Assembly: GCA_900642245.1 (NCBI GenBank)
Contig: CAAAJI010000006.1
Coordinates: 728,655 to 792,654 of the forward strand
Length of the DNA stretch: 64,000 bases
Direction of reading: 5' to 3'
Origin: Fragilaria radians
Taxonomy: Eukaryota; Bacillariophyta; Fragilariophyceae; Fragilariales; Fragilariaceae
Shown: piece by piece, positions 10,691 through 22,349 of the stretch
Layout of the letters: each line of letters opens with the position of its first letter
Numbering within the stretch: position 1 is the first letter of the stretch
Program-made: the position numbers and the translations under genes
The notes under the pieces: model-generated
Database searches by the model: none
What the model was told of the DNA's origin: nothing
What the model saw: only the letters and a program-made list of their open reading frames with translations

Positions 10691-11651
10691 GCTACTCTCC
10701 AGAATCGGCTTTGATCTTCAATTTGTTGTTTTTTGATTGACAAACAAAATCCATAAGGCATTTCAGTTCCTTTTTGTGCTCGCGCGGCGGCACCATTCAT
10801 CACTTTGGACACTTCTCTCACTGGATTTGCCAAATCTGGTCTTGATAGCTTGACAGCGTAGAGAAGAGTGCCAATGGTAGACCTGCACCACTTCTCTTTC
10901 CTCTCATTGCTCATTTCAGCACAATGTTTAGGTCTAACCACAAAGAAGCATGGAGCTGATGTTGTGACCCAATTTCCTTCATCTGGACCAAATTATTGTC
11001 CTTGATCAGCTTCTCCACAATCCTGGATTGACCGAGAGTGATAGTCCCAACTCTTCTACAATTTTGCAACCAAAAAATCCTTTATGGTTACTTGGACTTT
11101 CACCATGAAGACCTTGTTGAGACCATTGATTACTTCCCTCATCATTGCTTCATTTCTTGCAATGATTCCATCATCCAAGTAGATGCAGGGGATGCAGAAA
11201 CTGTCCCCTTCAAGCTTTAAAAAAGCACATGGATCAATCTCATTCCTAGTGAACCCTTGCTTGAGAATTACAAACTTCTTGTGCCACTGCCTTGGGGCGT
11301 GAACCAATCCATACATGGATTTTTGTAGTTGCAAAGCCTTCCTCTCAGCTTTTCCAGGACCATGCACCTCTGCATATCCTTTGGGAACCTTCATGTAGAT
11401 CTCTTCTACATGGTCTCCATTCAGGAAAGCTGTCTCAATGTCCAAAGACCAGGCCACCAATTTAGCTTCTGAATCATGAGAAGGATGATTCTAAAACTTG
11501 CGTCACACAAAACGGGTGAGAAATGATCCGAGAAATCAATTCCAGCCACTTGGGAGTATCCAAGAGCCACCAATTGGGCTCTAAACATTCCATCGCGCTT
11601 CTCTTTAAACACCCATCCTTTTCCAATCAGTTTTCCCCCCCTTCGGCACAC
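10690..11651 (-). pseudogene. Copia reverse transcriptase fragments
   Basis: Three frames cover the RT. The first contains GWVFKEKRDG and LVALGYSQVAGIDF. The second contains SLDIETAFLNGDHVEEIYM (first catalytic Asp), KSMYGLVHAPRQWHKKF and CIYLDDGIIA (the YxDD box, here Tyr-Leu-Asp-Asp). The third contains KWCRSTIGTLLYAVKLSRPDL, the end of the RT/connection. Frame breaks lie near 11440 and between about 10940 and 11056. Confidence 0.9.
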
Positions 11652-11949
11652 TCTCCAAATTCATGGTGGACCAAACTCCACATTTCTCCATGCTCAGGAG
11701 TTCCTTTTGGATTGCCTCCCTCCAACCAGAGTGCTTTTGGTGGTCTTTATGATGATTGGCCTCATGCAATAGCTTGGTATCAGTTTCAGGAGTCTGCTTG
11801 GTCATCATCAGAGCTTCCTCCTCTTCATCTGTGTTTTCAACATCAGATTCTTCGTCTGCCACAGCATCCATTATTGCCTTGCTCCTTGTCACCATAGAAG
11901 AAGATGGCTTTTCCTTTTCCTCTTTTTTGGTCTTGTCCTCCTGCTCCAC

Positions 11950-13022
11950 CCATATTTCTTCATCAGAGCTCTCAAATTTGGTTAGCCTCTTTGGTGCCAA
12001 AGAAATTGCCGTATTTTCTCCCTGAGCATCTGACATTCCTAGTCAACATGACTGACTTCTCCTTGAGATCCAAGGCTCTGAAGGCGTCATGAGAATGGTT
12101 GCTCTCATAACCGAGAAACACGCAATGGTTCCCTATGTTGGCTATTTTCTCGGGTAAGCCATACAATTTGCTCAATTTCAAGCCAACTTCTTCTAAAAAG
12201 CGGAGATTCTTCGCAAATTTTGCCTCATGACCGTAGAACTCTTCAAAAGGACACTTACCCTTCTTTCGGGACATGAAATTGCTCAATTTTGTCGCAGTTG
12301 CGGCGCATACAGCCCACAACTAATCTCTCAGGTCTTGGGTGACTTCAGAAGGGTTCAGAATTGCCCGCACATGACCCCACAGAAAAGTTGGCAAAACTTT
12401 GTTCCACTTGCCCATTCTATTCAGGGGTCTCTGGACTTGTGAACTCCAGGATTGTATCAATCCCTTCCTTCTTAAGCTCTAAATTCTCCCCTGTATTGTC
12501 CAAGCGAATGCAATTAACGTAATTCGGCCTTCAAAAACTTGATAAAGTGCACAACGGTTTCAATAAGTTTGCCCTTCTTCTTCATGCTGGTGGCTTAATC
12601 CTCAATCAGAAGCCACATATTCTTACCTCCAAGGTTGTTTTCTTGATGTATCTTACATCTAGAAGAAGCCTTTCACCAGAGACCTCAGATCTTGAATTGC
12701 TGAGCTTCTTGATGTTCTTTCGCCTGATCTTGGCAAGAACATAGCCCTCACAGGTCGTGAGCTGTCCAGTCAGCTTTATTCCCAGTCTGTTGGCTGGTTT
12801 TCTTGTATTTTCTTTTGAAGCATGTCCCAACATGACATGAAATTTCTTGATACCTATCTGATTCCTCTCACTCAGAACAAGTGCTTGGTCTTGCTTGCCC
12901 TCATTTGCACGCACCAAAATACTTGCTCCCATTGTGATCTTATGAACAAAAAAGATGTCTTGACATCCTTTAGAGACATTTAAATTCGTTCCTTCCAATC
13001 TAATCTGTGCCCCTTTCGTCAT
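11950..13022 (-). pseudogene. Copia GAG-pre-integrase and integrase fragments
   Basis: The upstream part (13022-12606) has FHVMLGHAS followed by a cysteine-containing stretch, like the GAG-pre-integrase zinc domain. The downstream part (12319-11972) has KCPFEEFYGHEAKFAKNLR and VFLGYESNHSHDAFRALD, typical of the integrase C-terminal region. The stretch between them, which should hold the catalytic D,D,E residues, is broken across frames. Confidence 0.8.
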
Positions 13023-13221
13023 AGCAGAGGCTACACAGGTTGTTCTTCAAGTATGGAATGAACTTCACATCCTCCAGACCCTTCCTGCAAATTTCACTCA
13101 CAATTTTCCGACCTTTTTGACTTCTAGGGCTCTTCCATCATCCACAAAGTCATGCTGATTGCTAGAAATACAATCAAACATGCCCTCATCTTGGCATTCC
13201 ATGTGGCAGGTTGCACCTGTG

Positions 13222-13860
13222 TTACCCACCTTTTTGAGCATCTTCTGTTCCAATCAGGGCAATTTCGGAGTCTCTGGAGAGGTTGACTCTATCTGTGTTG
13301 CTCTCAGCACCTTGAGTCTTGAGTTTGCAGGGCATGGACGTGTGCCCCTTCTTGTTGCACTTCCAGCGCACTCCAGGGAAGAAATTGTTGTCCTTAGAAC
13401 CACTATTTTTTCCCTTCTCACCATTGTTGGCCATCCTTTTCTTACATTCGGTCCCCTTGTGTCCATGTATACCGCAAGATGTGCACAAACCCTTGAATTT
13501 TGCGGGTTTTGAGCTGCTAAACAAAATTACATCCATCAAGGATCAACTTTTCCCAAACCTTTCAAAATTAGTCCTCAGCTTCTCCTTGATTCAATCTAGA
13601 AAGGCCACTTTGTTCTCTAGATTGTTCTCCAGGAACTCCAGAGTTGTTTCATACTCATTTGGAAGGTTGTGAAGGATGTGAGATCCATGTCTGACATGGT
13701 ATTCCCGAAAATCTGGAGTCTTCTTCTCATTGATTCCAGATTTTGGATCCACTGGTCTGGATCTTGACCAGATTCCAATCTACTCACGGCAAATTCTAGC
13801 TTCATCTTGATTAGATTGGCGTTAGTCACTGGCTCAAACTTGGCCACACGATTCTTCCAC
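13222..13860 (-). pseudogene. Copia Gag with CCHC zinc knuckle
   Basis: The piece at 13860-13617 contains KLEFAVSRLESGQDPDQWI and LESMRRRLQ, like the Gag (UBN2) region of copia elements. The piece at 13539-13222 contains the knuckle CTSCGIHGHKGTEC, an exact C-x2-C-x4-H-x4-C pattern. The two are in different frames. Confidence 0.8.
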
Positions 13861-13930
13861 GCTAAACAGGCATCACCCTCTGGCAGTCTCTGATCTGCTG
13901 GAATTCACAATTCTCAGGCAGATATTGCAT

Positions 13931-14721
13931 TCACTAGCAATCAATAGCTCTGCAAAAGCTATATCGGTCAATCGAAATCACTGGTACTTAAAATCAAAAT
14001 AAGCAATGAAAGTCAACCTAATTTGCATAGAAGACCTCACACAAAGTTACCAGAAAATATGAAAAAAACTGGGAAACATCCTTCCAATAGACTCCATAGT
14101 ACTTTGCATCATTCGTCTCTTGAATTTGTAAACAAGATACATAAGGAGAAGACTCTCAATAAAAACAACGGACTTTACATTTGATACATGGACTGAACCA
14201 ATAGTAGCAACATCTGAGTTAGAAGAATGCCTAGCACAGATGCTTGGCATTGTGTTAGTATATGGACATGTATAGAAGAACAGCATTCTACATATTTGCA
14301 CATCATGTACTTATGCATAACATGTGATAAAAATTCTACTTCATTCCTTTTACGAATTATAAAAAGAACTCAATGGACATATTTGATAATTCACCATATC
14401 TTTTGTCATGGAAAGTATAGTTTATCATCACATAAGTGCGATCAATTCATGAATGGTCCAAAACTATTATGCTTTTTGGACTAGATACTCGTACTCGTTG
14501 CTTTGAACAGCTATTGCATTCTTAGCGCAGAGACACCCCCCTCGTCGTCGTTCAAGTCGTCTTTCGAGAAATATTTCACCCGCCCTGTTTGACTCTCTCG
14601 TGTGTTCGTTTTCACTCCTTAGTTTGCTCTAACACTCACTACAATTTGTGGGTAGTTTCTGGTGATTTTATTGTCCATTTCATCGCGCAAAGTTGTTTCG
14701 TAGTTTTGCTTTCCATTCAAA
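13931..14721. other. Intergenic region and promoter of the PHD gene
   Basis: No gene is visible in this roughly 790-base stretch. The last 200 bases before the ATG at 14722 are rich in C/T tracts (CACCCCCCTCGTCGTCG near 14535) and probably form the promoter and 5' UTR. Confidence 0.5.
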
Positions 14722-17700
14722 ATGTCGCAATCCCAGTTGAATGATCGAGCGGAAAATAAGACTTTTGAAATGAGTAACTTTCCTCATGCTGTACCTTATG
14801 CTCCTCCTCCTGTTATACCTTCTTCTATACCTCCTGCTCCTACTCCTGCTTTTCCTTTTGCTCCTCCTCCTGTTGTACCTCCTTTTGAACGTTCTTATAC
14901 TAAAAACACCACAAAACGAAAATACGCTTCTCGTGTTACTTCGGAGGATTCTTCCAAACCTTATGAGCTTTCTTCGTCAAAAATTGAATATCAAGACAAC
15001 TCGTTTGGAATTGGGATCCTTCCAGCTGGCTTTCCGGAGGAAATGTCCTTTCGAGCGGCAGCAATATATGCATTACTTCGAACACTATCACGTGAACTAA
15101 GACTCTCTCCGTTTTCACCCGAAGTCTTTTTGCGTGCCTTGTATCTTCCATATCCTTCCCGCTTAATGGGTCAAATTCATGTTGCCTTATTGCGACACTT
15201 ACTGCCTACTTTGGGATATACGTATCGAATCCGGGGAATGGCAAGGACGAAGAAAAGTACAATAGATTCAACAGTTTACGATCTCCGTGGTGGCGACAAT
15301 TTAACCTACCTTGATCCTTATACATGGCCACTCTTTTATGATGATTACGTTCAATTGACATCTGATATACTCAAGGCGCGCATCCATGACTCCAACCGTC
15401 ATTGGGACTTTAGATGTCAAGCTCTTCAAAATGATGAAGAAGAACACTATCCATCTAATATACATGCACCTGACGAAAAGGATCAAACTGAAAATTCTCT
15501 TCCACAAACTTCACGGACGATACAAGGTCGAGGGTATGGGTTACCGACACGAAGTGGAAGAGTCATCACAAGAGATCGGCATTCCGTGGTAACAAAACCT
15601 TCTCAGAGCAAAATCAAAGTTACCCCTCCTCGTCCTAAGTTTAGAAAAAGAAAGCTTGATGATGAAGAAGATTCGGAGCCATCAGATACCACGGATACCG
15701 ATGATGAAGATTTCCATGTTCCGAAACTGCCAGAAGTAAATCATCCCACAACTAAGGAGGCAAAACCAGGAAGAGGGAGGCCTCGAAAAGTTGCTGGAAA
15801 TCCGACAAAACCTTCGCCCCGTGAGTCTGTTGGAAGAAGTTCCAGAAGGGAATCGTCTTCATCTCAAAAAATAACCCTGCCTAATGATCGGAAAAAAATC
15901 TTTTCGCCCAAATATGGAACTTCAAAAATAATAGGAGAGATCTCGTCTATAAGCACATTTCAATCTACAAATACTTCAAAAGTTATGGCTACGGGAAAAA
16001 ACCTTGAAGAGCGTAATTATGATAATAACAGCCCCACTATAAATCCAGTCGCAAGGGCCAATGGTATTGAAAGACAGAATCAGACACCACTCCAAAAACC
16101 CGAATTACAAAAACCAGAATTTGAGTTGCCTGTGGTTTCGAATATTGTCAAACGAGGAAGAGGAAGGCCTAGAAAACAATTGCCATCATCGTCTAAGTCA
16201 ATAGCACCTTCTTGCCGTATATCTAATGTCGAAGATATTATCAATCGCCCTAATTTAACGCCATCGCAAAATAACTCAACAAGAATTTCGTGGGAGGACA
16301 ATTTGCCTTTAACACCGCAACCTGAATTCAAGGATATTGTTTCCTCAAAGCTGACGGAATTTACTGAGTCACCAATGGAAAACACGCACAAAATCAATTT
16401 TTCACCGAAGCCTGATATTGTTCTTAATAATGATGGAAACAAAAAATTTCAAGTTCTACCTAAAACTTGGTTGGGAGGGCCATTTCAGATGCCATTACCC
16501 AGACCCGGAATTCCCTCTGAGCTACCTTCTCGTTTAGTTTCGAATACCACAGCTGTGAAAGCAGTCCCTAAGATACGACGTTTGGTCGTTTCTGATGAAG
16601 TGGCGGATTCCATTGAACGGTTCTCAAATCCAATGAGCAGTCGCTCTCCCCAAAAGCTGGATACAGAAGTAATGGACACGATCGACGGTGTCAACGTGGA
16701 AGAGAATCAAGTTTCATCGCCGGAGTATCAGAACGTAAACGACGATACTAGCAGCTTGATTCATGAGGATTGGCCTCATTTTCATTCTATTCCAAAGTTA
16801 CGACAAGGAATTCCTCATTACAGACTTGCACTTATTGACAAGATTCATATATTGGAATTCTTATTAGATGAGCTATTGACGTTAGACTATATTTCAGCAG
16901 AATTTTCACAACGTGAGAATCGTTTAAGCGGATCTAATGAACCATTTGGCATCCTGCCCACAGAGCGTGAACTGGAAGAGCTTGAAAATGATGATGAGTG
17001 CGCTATCTGTGGATTAGAAGGGGATTTGTTGTGTTGCGATGGGTGTCCTGCAAGCTATCACCGACGATGTATAGGAATGTTTGAGCTAGACGCCCTTCCC
17101 GAAGGGAGATGGATGTGCCCAGAGTGTAAGATAAAAGATCCTGCTATGTTTGGTAATTTAAAAGGAGGTCGCAAGGCTTCTGTGGATTGGTTTACAATAT
17201 CGCAATTGCAGGGCATCAGAAAAACTGAACAAACTGGCGATGAGAACCATAACAATTCTCATTTGGTTCCAACAACATCAGACACTCCGCTACCTTCTAC
17301 GCAAATCTCCATTGTCGAAAAAACATGCAATGAAACATTTTCTTGTCCACTGATTCTTATTCACGGATACATGTTTCAAAAATCCGAAAAGTCGAGTCTC
17401 ACTTGCAATGCAAGGGAAATCGAAATGACTGAATTTCCTAGTCCATCGATTCTCAACTGCGATGAGATGTTAAATCTCTTTCGAACGTTAGATCACAGTA
17501 TGACAAAGATCTGGCCGTTGGCACAAATTCCACTGGATTCGAAAAGTATTTGGGAAACAAAAATTACCAAGATGGATATCAATCCACCCGGAAATATTGA
17601 CTTGTCAGAAAAATCATACGACCCTTCCAAGTATCAAAATATTTACTCACGTGCACCAACTCCGCTGAGTATTTCGATGGGAGCCCTTACTCCTGAATAC

Positions 17701-20649
17701 GATTTAATGAAAAGGGATTACGAGAGCGTTTGCTGTACTATCGACACTAGAACTTTGAGTCAAACCCTTACTAAGAGTATGTCTCATGACGATTGCGTGG
17801 CAAAAGTATTACGGAGCAATCCAATTATCTTTTCCCCTTATAGTATGGCTTCTACGTATATGGAAAAGCTTGAGGCACTATTGAAACGTGCAGGCCTTCT
17901 CTCGGCGTTTTGGACGTTGCGAAACAAAAATTTCAAGCGTGATGTTTGGAGAAAAAACGTCTTGAAATGTCGGTCCATCAATCGCTTATCTCGTCTCCTT
18001 GTGTCTCTAATCGACGCAACACATCCTTTGGCGTTCAGCAACGAATGGTTCCAGTCTCCCATTATACGAACAGGAAAGCCTTTGCGTGAGGATACCGCCA
18101 CATATCGAACACTTCCCTCTGACTTTAATCCTGCCACACTGAAAGCAGCAAAAAAATGGGAGCAATGCTCAGACAATAACCTTCTTTCCCTTCTTTCATC
18201 TGAGTCTAGTAATCTTTCCAGGGTATTTCACTTGACCGATCGTGAAAGCAAAAAGATCGGAAGAAAGCGTAAAGGAAAGAGACAAGGTGATACAGATACC
18301 TCTTTCACTCGCTCAGTTGAAAGCGATAGAATCATTATTTCAGAGAACAGTGTAACGACTTCAGCAATGGTTCTAGATGAGTCTTCAACTGTCATCACAA
18401 GGACTTCACATGGAAGTAATGATTCTATGGAAGAACACGTGGATGAAAATGCTGGTTCTCTGGAGCAGAGCAATTCCAGGACACGACGCAGCAAGCGAAG
18501 TGTGCAAGAAAATGACGACACGGGTCTTGAAGAAATGGCAAATGTAGTTTTAACTGGAATTGATGCTGAGTACCAACGAGCTAAGGCTGCACGGATTAAG
18601 GATCTTGAAGCATCGGTTGGGCAACCCTTTGAAAAGCAAGGGCATTGGTCAGTATGTGGTCGACATTTTTTTGATCCAGCTGGATATTTATCTCCCTCGG
18701 ATATGAAACACTTAGGTCGTCGAGCTGGAACCGTCCTCGCCCCCTTTGTCACCTATTCAAAAGCTTATGAAGTTGGGCAAGGTGCGATATGCCATATCTG
18801 GCGGAAAGCGTGCCTTGATAACAATTCTTTGGAAGGATTGCTTTTCCAAATACGCATTCTCCGTTCATATTTAGAGGATGACGTCATCTTTGGTTGTGAA
18901 TCTGCGATGCGACGAGGAAATAAAAATGTTCCAAAGTCCATTGTATGTTCAACTCGTGATTTCGCGAACGGTGAAGTGATTCATTTCGTATTTCAAAAAG
19001 GAAAAAGTCGTGGATGTTGGCTTTCAGATAGAAAATTAGATGCAACAACTTATGTTCATGACCATGGAAGGAGGAAAGCAAAGATTCAAGCTCCATGGCA
19101 AGAAAAGTTTGCCGTCGAACAACAGCGTATTCAAATTCTGAAGGAAAAAGCATTGGCTGCTAAGCAAGCAGAGATTGCGAAGCATGAGGAAATCTTAAGG
19201 CGAGAGGAAAAGGCAAGGCAGGAAGAAAAAGAAAGACAAGATGCCAAGGCAAGGCAAGAAGAAATTCTAAGGCAAAAGGAAAGATTAAGACAAGAAGAAG
19301 TTAAAAGGCAAAAGGAAAGGGCTAGGCAAGAAGAAATTGCGAGACAGAAAGAAAGACTGCAGGAAATTGAAAGATGCAAAGAAGTCGCAAGGAGAGAGGC
19401 CTTAGCGCTGCGAGACGCTAGCTCTAGGCAAGTTGCGATGACAAGCAATGAAGCTTTTTCACATCACGATCCGCATGCAATTCAAAATGCAAGTTTGATG
19501 CAAATAAACAATCAAAGACGGGATGTAGGATTCAACAGTAAGACGGCTCCTTCTCCAGATACATTTGATGGCAAAAATAGTTTCTTGAGTCAAACGGCGA
19601 ACACAGGATTTTTTGAAACTCATCAACCATCCAATTATGCATATGGATATAACTCGGGAGGTGTGCACTCAAGTTATCATCAGCCTCAGCAACAAAGTGT
19701 CCATCTTCAAACAAATTCGTCACATGACTCCCAACAAAGTTACGTTGTAACATCCGAAGGCAAACGTATTAGCGAAGTTCAGAGATGTAAATCAGAGTTT
19801 GAATCAATACTTAAGAATCACAAGGCTGCAACAGATCACCTTTTTTGTCAGTGTTTAGCCAAAGGGCTTCCAAATATTCCTGAAACAACAGTACATGAGT
19901 TGCGAACACATAGTCTCTCACGGTTAAGGGAGGTCAACATAAACTTGGGTAGTCTCATGGGCTCCATTTTAACAGATGAACATTTGAAAAAAATAATTTT
20001 AGACATAGAGGAGCTAACAAAACGAGCCCTAAACGGAAATTTTCAGAGGTCTAGTCTATTTCATGACCAAAGCAGTACTCAGAATCAGCCATCGCAGCTA
20101 TATCATCAACCAATCAACTTTGGTCGAAATTGTGACCCTGCGTCTTATTATGTTCAGAATTTTGCAGAGAACAAAGACACCCATATGATAAGTCAAGATC
20201 TTGCCGTAAGTCAACAATCAAACAGTTTCTTGCAAAGGCATCCTACAATGGGCACCAGAGCTCATCTTTGTAATTCGAACGGAGAAGATCTAGAGCATGT
20301 TAGGGACGGTACACAGTTTGTGCCAATAAGACAGGGTCATGGAATCAATGAAGTGCCTCGTTTGACACTATTTTCGCCTGAATCTTCAAATTTTCAGGGC
20401 CATACACAAAATGATTTTCCACAAGGGAATCTTCCTATACCATTTGGGCAGCGATTGCCTAACAGCCATGGGATTGCATCTTGGCATCATTCAGATCATC
20501 AGCAGCAGCATGCTTGTGAAGATTCCCTCAGAATATCTGAAGGTCAAAATTTGATTTCAAATCAGCAGGTTTCACAAGATTTGAATATAGACCTTGACTT
20601 TGAACCTCGCTCTTTGGAGGAAATGAATTACAAGAATACTGAAGTATAG
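14722..20649 (+). CDS. DDT/PHD-finger/AT-hook chromatin protein
   Basis: A single-exon protein of 1975 residues. A Pro-rich N-terminus (to about 55) is followed by a helical segment at about 105-165 (AAIYALLRTLSRELRLSPFS) that looks like a DDT domain. AT-hooks with the Gly-Arg-Pro core lie near residues 350 (GRGRPRK) and 478 (RGRGRPRK). A possible WHIM-like helix lies near 696-735. A PHD finger follows at about 757-803 (CAICGLEGDLLCCDGC, then H-x2-C, WMCPEC). A long charged coiled coil built of RQEE/RQKE repeats spans about 1460-1560, and the C-terminus is Gln/Ser/His-rich. DDT plus PHD plus AT-hook is the plan of ISWI-associated and related remodelling-complex subunits (ACF1/BAZ, RSF1 and plant relatives). 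It probably reads histone H3 tails in the nucleus; no bromodomain is visible. The specific orthologue is not clear. Confidence 0.85.
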   Translation: MSQSQLNDRAENKTFEMSNFPHAVPYAPPPVIPSSIPPAPTPAFPFAPPPVVPPFERSYTKNTTKRKYASRVTSEDSSKPYELSSSKIEYQDNSFGIGILPAGFPEEMSFRAAAIYALLRTLSRELRLSPFSPEVFLRALYLPYPSRLMGQIHVALLRHLLPTLGYTYRIRGMARTKKSTIDSTVYDLRGGDNLTYLDPYTWPLFYDDYVQLTSDILKARIHDSNRHWDFRCQALQNDEEEHYPSNIHAPDEKDQTENSLPQTSRTIQGRGYGLPTRSGRVITRDRHSVVTKPSQSKIKVTPPRPKFRKRKLDDEEDSEPSDTTDTDDEDFHVPKLPEVNHPTTKEAKPGRGRPRKVAGNPTKPSPRESVGRSSRRESSSSQKITLPNDRKKIFSPKYGTSKIIGEISSISTFQSTNTSKVMATGKNLEERNYDNNSPTINPVARANGIERQNQTPLQKPELQKPEFELPVVSNIVKRGRGRPRKQLPSSSKSIAPSCRISNVEDIINRPNLTPSQNNSTRISWEDNLPLTPQPEFKDIVSSKLTEFTESPMENTHKINFSPKPDIVLNNDGNKKFQVLPKTWLGGPFQMPLPRPGIPSELPSRLVSNTTAVKAVPKIRRLVVSDEVADSIERFSNPMSSRSPQKLDTEVMDTIDGVNVEENQVSSPEYQNVNDDTSSLIHEDWPHFHSIPKLRQGIPHYRLALIDKIHILEFLLDELLTLDYISAEFSQRENRLSGSNEPFGILPTERELEELENDDECAICGLEGDLLCCDGCPASYHRRCIGMFELDALPEGRWMCPECKIKDPAMFGNLKGGRKASVDWFTISQLQGIRKTEQTGDENHNNSHLVPTTSDTPLPSTQISIVEKTCNETFSCPLILIHGYMFQKSEKSSLTCNAREIEMTEFPSPSILNCDEMLNLFRTLDHSMTKIWPLAQIPLDSKSIWETKITKMDINPPGNIDLSEKSYDPSKYQNIYSRAPTPLSISMGALTPEYDLMKRDYESVCCTIDTRTLSQTLTKSMSHDDCVAKVLRSNPIIFSPYSMASTYMEKLEALLKRAGLLSAFWTLRNKNFKRDVWRKNVLKCRSINRLSRLLVSLIDATHPLAFSNEWFQSPIIRTGKPLREDTATYRTLPSDFNPATLKAAKKWEQCSDNNLLSLLSSESSNLSRVFHLTDRESKKIGRKRKGKRQGDTDTSFTRSVESDRIIISENSVTTSAMVLDESSTVITRTSHGSNDSMEEHVDENAGSLEQSNSRTRRSKRSVQENDDTGLEEMANVVLTGIDAEYQRAKAARIKDLEASVGQPFEKQGHWSVCGRHFFDPAGYLSPSDMKHLGRRAGTVLAPFVTYSKAYEVGQGAICHIWRKACLDNNSLEGLLFQIRILRSYLEDDVIFGCESAMRRGNKNVPKSIVCSTRDFANGEVIHFVFQKGKSRGCWLSDRKLDATTYVHDHGRRKAKIQAPWQEKFAVEQQRIQILKEKALAAKQAEIAKHEEILRREEKARQEEKERQDAKARQEEILRQKERLRQEEVKRQKERARQEEIARQKERLQEIERCKEVARREALALRDASSRQVAMTSNEAFSHHDPHAIQNASLMQINNQRRDVGFNSKTAPSPDTFDGKNSFLSQTANTGFFETHQPSNYAYGYNSGGVHSSYHQPQQQSVHLQTNSSHDSQQSYVVTSEGKRISEVQRCKSEFESILKNHKAATDHLFCQCLAKGLPNIPETTVHELRTHSLSRLREVNINLGSLMGSILTDEHLKKIILDIEELTKRALNGNFQRSSLFHDQSSTQNQPSQLYHQPINFGRNCDPASYYVQNFAENKDTHMISQDLAVSQQSNSFLQRHPTMGTRAHLCNSNGEDLEHVRDGTQFVPIRQGHGINEVPRLTLFSPESSNFQGHTQNDFPQGNLPIPFGQRLPNSHGIASWHHSDHQQQHACEDSLRISEGQNLISNQQVSQDLNIDLDFEPRSLEEMNYKNTEV

Positions 20650-20990
20650 AAGTGTCTCCATGTTTGCAGCCAACAAAAGTTTTAGTCCTTTCAACTAGTC
20701 TGTGAAAAAGCTACTTTAAAACATATTGTGCTTGAATTGTGAGCCTGTAAATTGATTTAAAAAAACTAGAAATGTGAATTTTCTGTAGATTCTTTGTTCA
20801 ATTTATCCTACAGTATTGATTCCAGTAGGATAAACAAAGATATTTCAGAACTCAATGACTAAACTTCCCCAAACGGACTTTGTTCAATTGTCAATATGAG
20901 TTTTGGGTAAATCATACATAGCACTCCCAAGGATTTATTCTGGAATACCTACATTCTTCAACACACATGTCTTCTCGAAAGATTTGATGA
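20650..20990. other. 3' flank of the PHD gene
   Basis: AT-rich noncoding tract. A short inverted element, TTTATCCTACAGTATTGATTCCAGTAGGATAAA, lies at about 20801-20833 and could form a hairpin in the transcript's 3' region. Confidence 0.45.
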
Positions 20991-20994
20991 TTGC

Positions 20995-21420
20995 AGTGGG
21001 GTTCTTCCTCCAAATGAGAATATATTTAACATTAGTAGCTAAGTATTTCATAATGTGATGATTTATGGATCATCTACAAATCTGAGGCATATTTTGTTTC
21101 CTTGAAGCTAAATAGTACAAGTGACTCTGCAAGATGCTCATGGAATCTGGAAGCAGATATCTTAACTCCCTACAATATCTTTACTACGATAAAGTTCTTG
21201 CCACATACATTTTTACCAAACTCTGAACCAGCAGTGATAAATACATCTTCTTTAGTCTTTCCATTCAAAAAGGCATTTCCGATATCATATGCACAGCATG
21301 AAAGTTCATCAAGTTTACCTAAGAAACATCCGATCCTTACATTATCCATACCAACACACTCTCCAATTACCATCTGCAACCAGCCTTGCTTGATAGCTGA
21401 GGTCAGACAAAAAAAGGTTT
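20995..21420 (-). pseudogene. Copia (diatom CoDi-like) reverse transcriptase relic
   Basis: The minus strand reads CCAYDIGNAFLNGKTKEDVF, ITAGSEFG, then in the same direction SRFHEHLAESL, HYEYLAT and YILIW. These fit copia RT text around the first catalytic Asp, the R-FHE-L motif and the region ahead of the YxDD box. Stops interrupt it (after VVKIL and after ASDL). It differs from the element at 10300-13930 in wording (GPEFG-type rather than KGYA-type), so it belongs to a different copia lineage. Confidence 0.75.
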
Positions 21421-22349
21421 TGTAGCAAGCAACATTATATGCAATTCACTCATCCTGATTGGCAAGATGAATGGGGTACTAAAGTTGTTGGTTTTTCACC
21501 AATTTGTATACAAAACGGTATGAACAAGGACTACGCGACAAAGGGACTGCACAGCCATTTTCTGAAAGGCAAGACAAGCATTGAACTTTTACGTTTTGTC
21601 CATAAAGGAATTCAAGCAAGAACTTAGAGAGTGGAGGTTAAACACGAAAGGTATGTGCAATGATGTCGGCAATCATATAAGCTTGGGGATTCGTAAGTCA
21701 ATAATTATCATGTTTTAGCAATGGGAAGTTCCATTATGTAGATCTCATGACAAATGGCTAGGCTGATACTTTTTTAATCTTGGAATTGAAGTTGACTTCT
21801 CATTCTGCTACTTGCAGGTAAGTTAGAACTAGGTATTCGTAACGCAATACACATGTTCTAAAAAGAATTTATATTACTGGGCTGAATTCAGTGTACTGAA
21901 GGAATGCATTAGATAAAACAATTCAGAATTTCTTGAAATTCTATAGTTTCGAAGAACTTGTGGATGATTTACTAGGATTTATGGTTTTTGCCTCAAGAAT
22001 CTGGATTGGATATCAAATATTTCATGACTGATCTGTGAAGTCATATGAGGCTGATACATTGAAACAAGGGATACCGCTATATCCCACTTTATTAAACATT
22101 ACAAGAACGTTGCACCATGATAATCATGGGGATAAATTCAAGTCCAAAAAACTAACAATAGGAGTAATTGTAAAAATATCTGAAGGAAGAGAAAGCATGG
22201 ATGAAAAGTTACTTTTTCTGATACACAGTTATGGAAATAAACCCTAGGGCAGGATAATGATTTTGCAGTAGGAGGACAGACGTCATATTCTGGACGGTAA
22301 TTGACATAACCAATCATTACTAAAATTGCTGAAAAAGGAAAAAGGGAAA
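21421..22349. other. Intergenic region upstream of UTP11
   Basis: No supported gene. A 70-codon open stretch at 22035-22247 has no recognisable motif. The UTP11 promoter must lie in the last part. Confidence 0.4.

Larger units (their letters stand above)
10300..13930 (-). mobile_element. Decayed Ty1/copia retrotransposon, no visible LTRs
   Basis: Reading from 13930 down to 10300, the minus strand gives the copia order Gag, CCHC knuckle, GAG-pre-integrase, integrase, reverse transcriptase, RNase H. At least six frame changes and several stops separate the parts, so it cannot encode a working polyprotein. The Gag part begins abruptly near 13930 and the RNase H part ends near 10310 with LADIFKKDL text, matching the usual copia C-terminus. 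I found no TG...CA long terminal repeats on either side, so the element is truncated or its ends have decayed. Confidence 0.9.
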
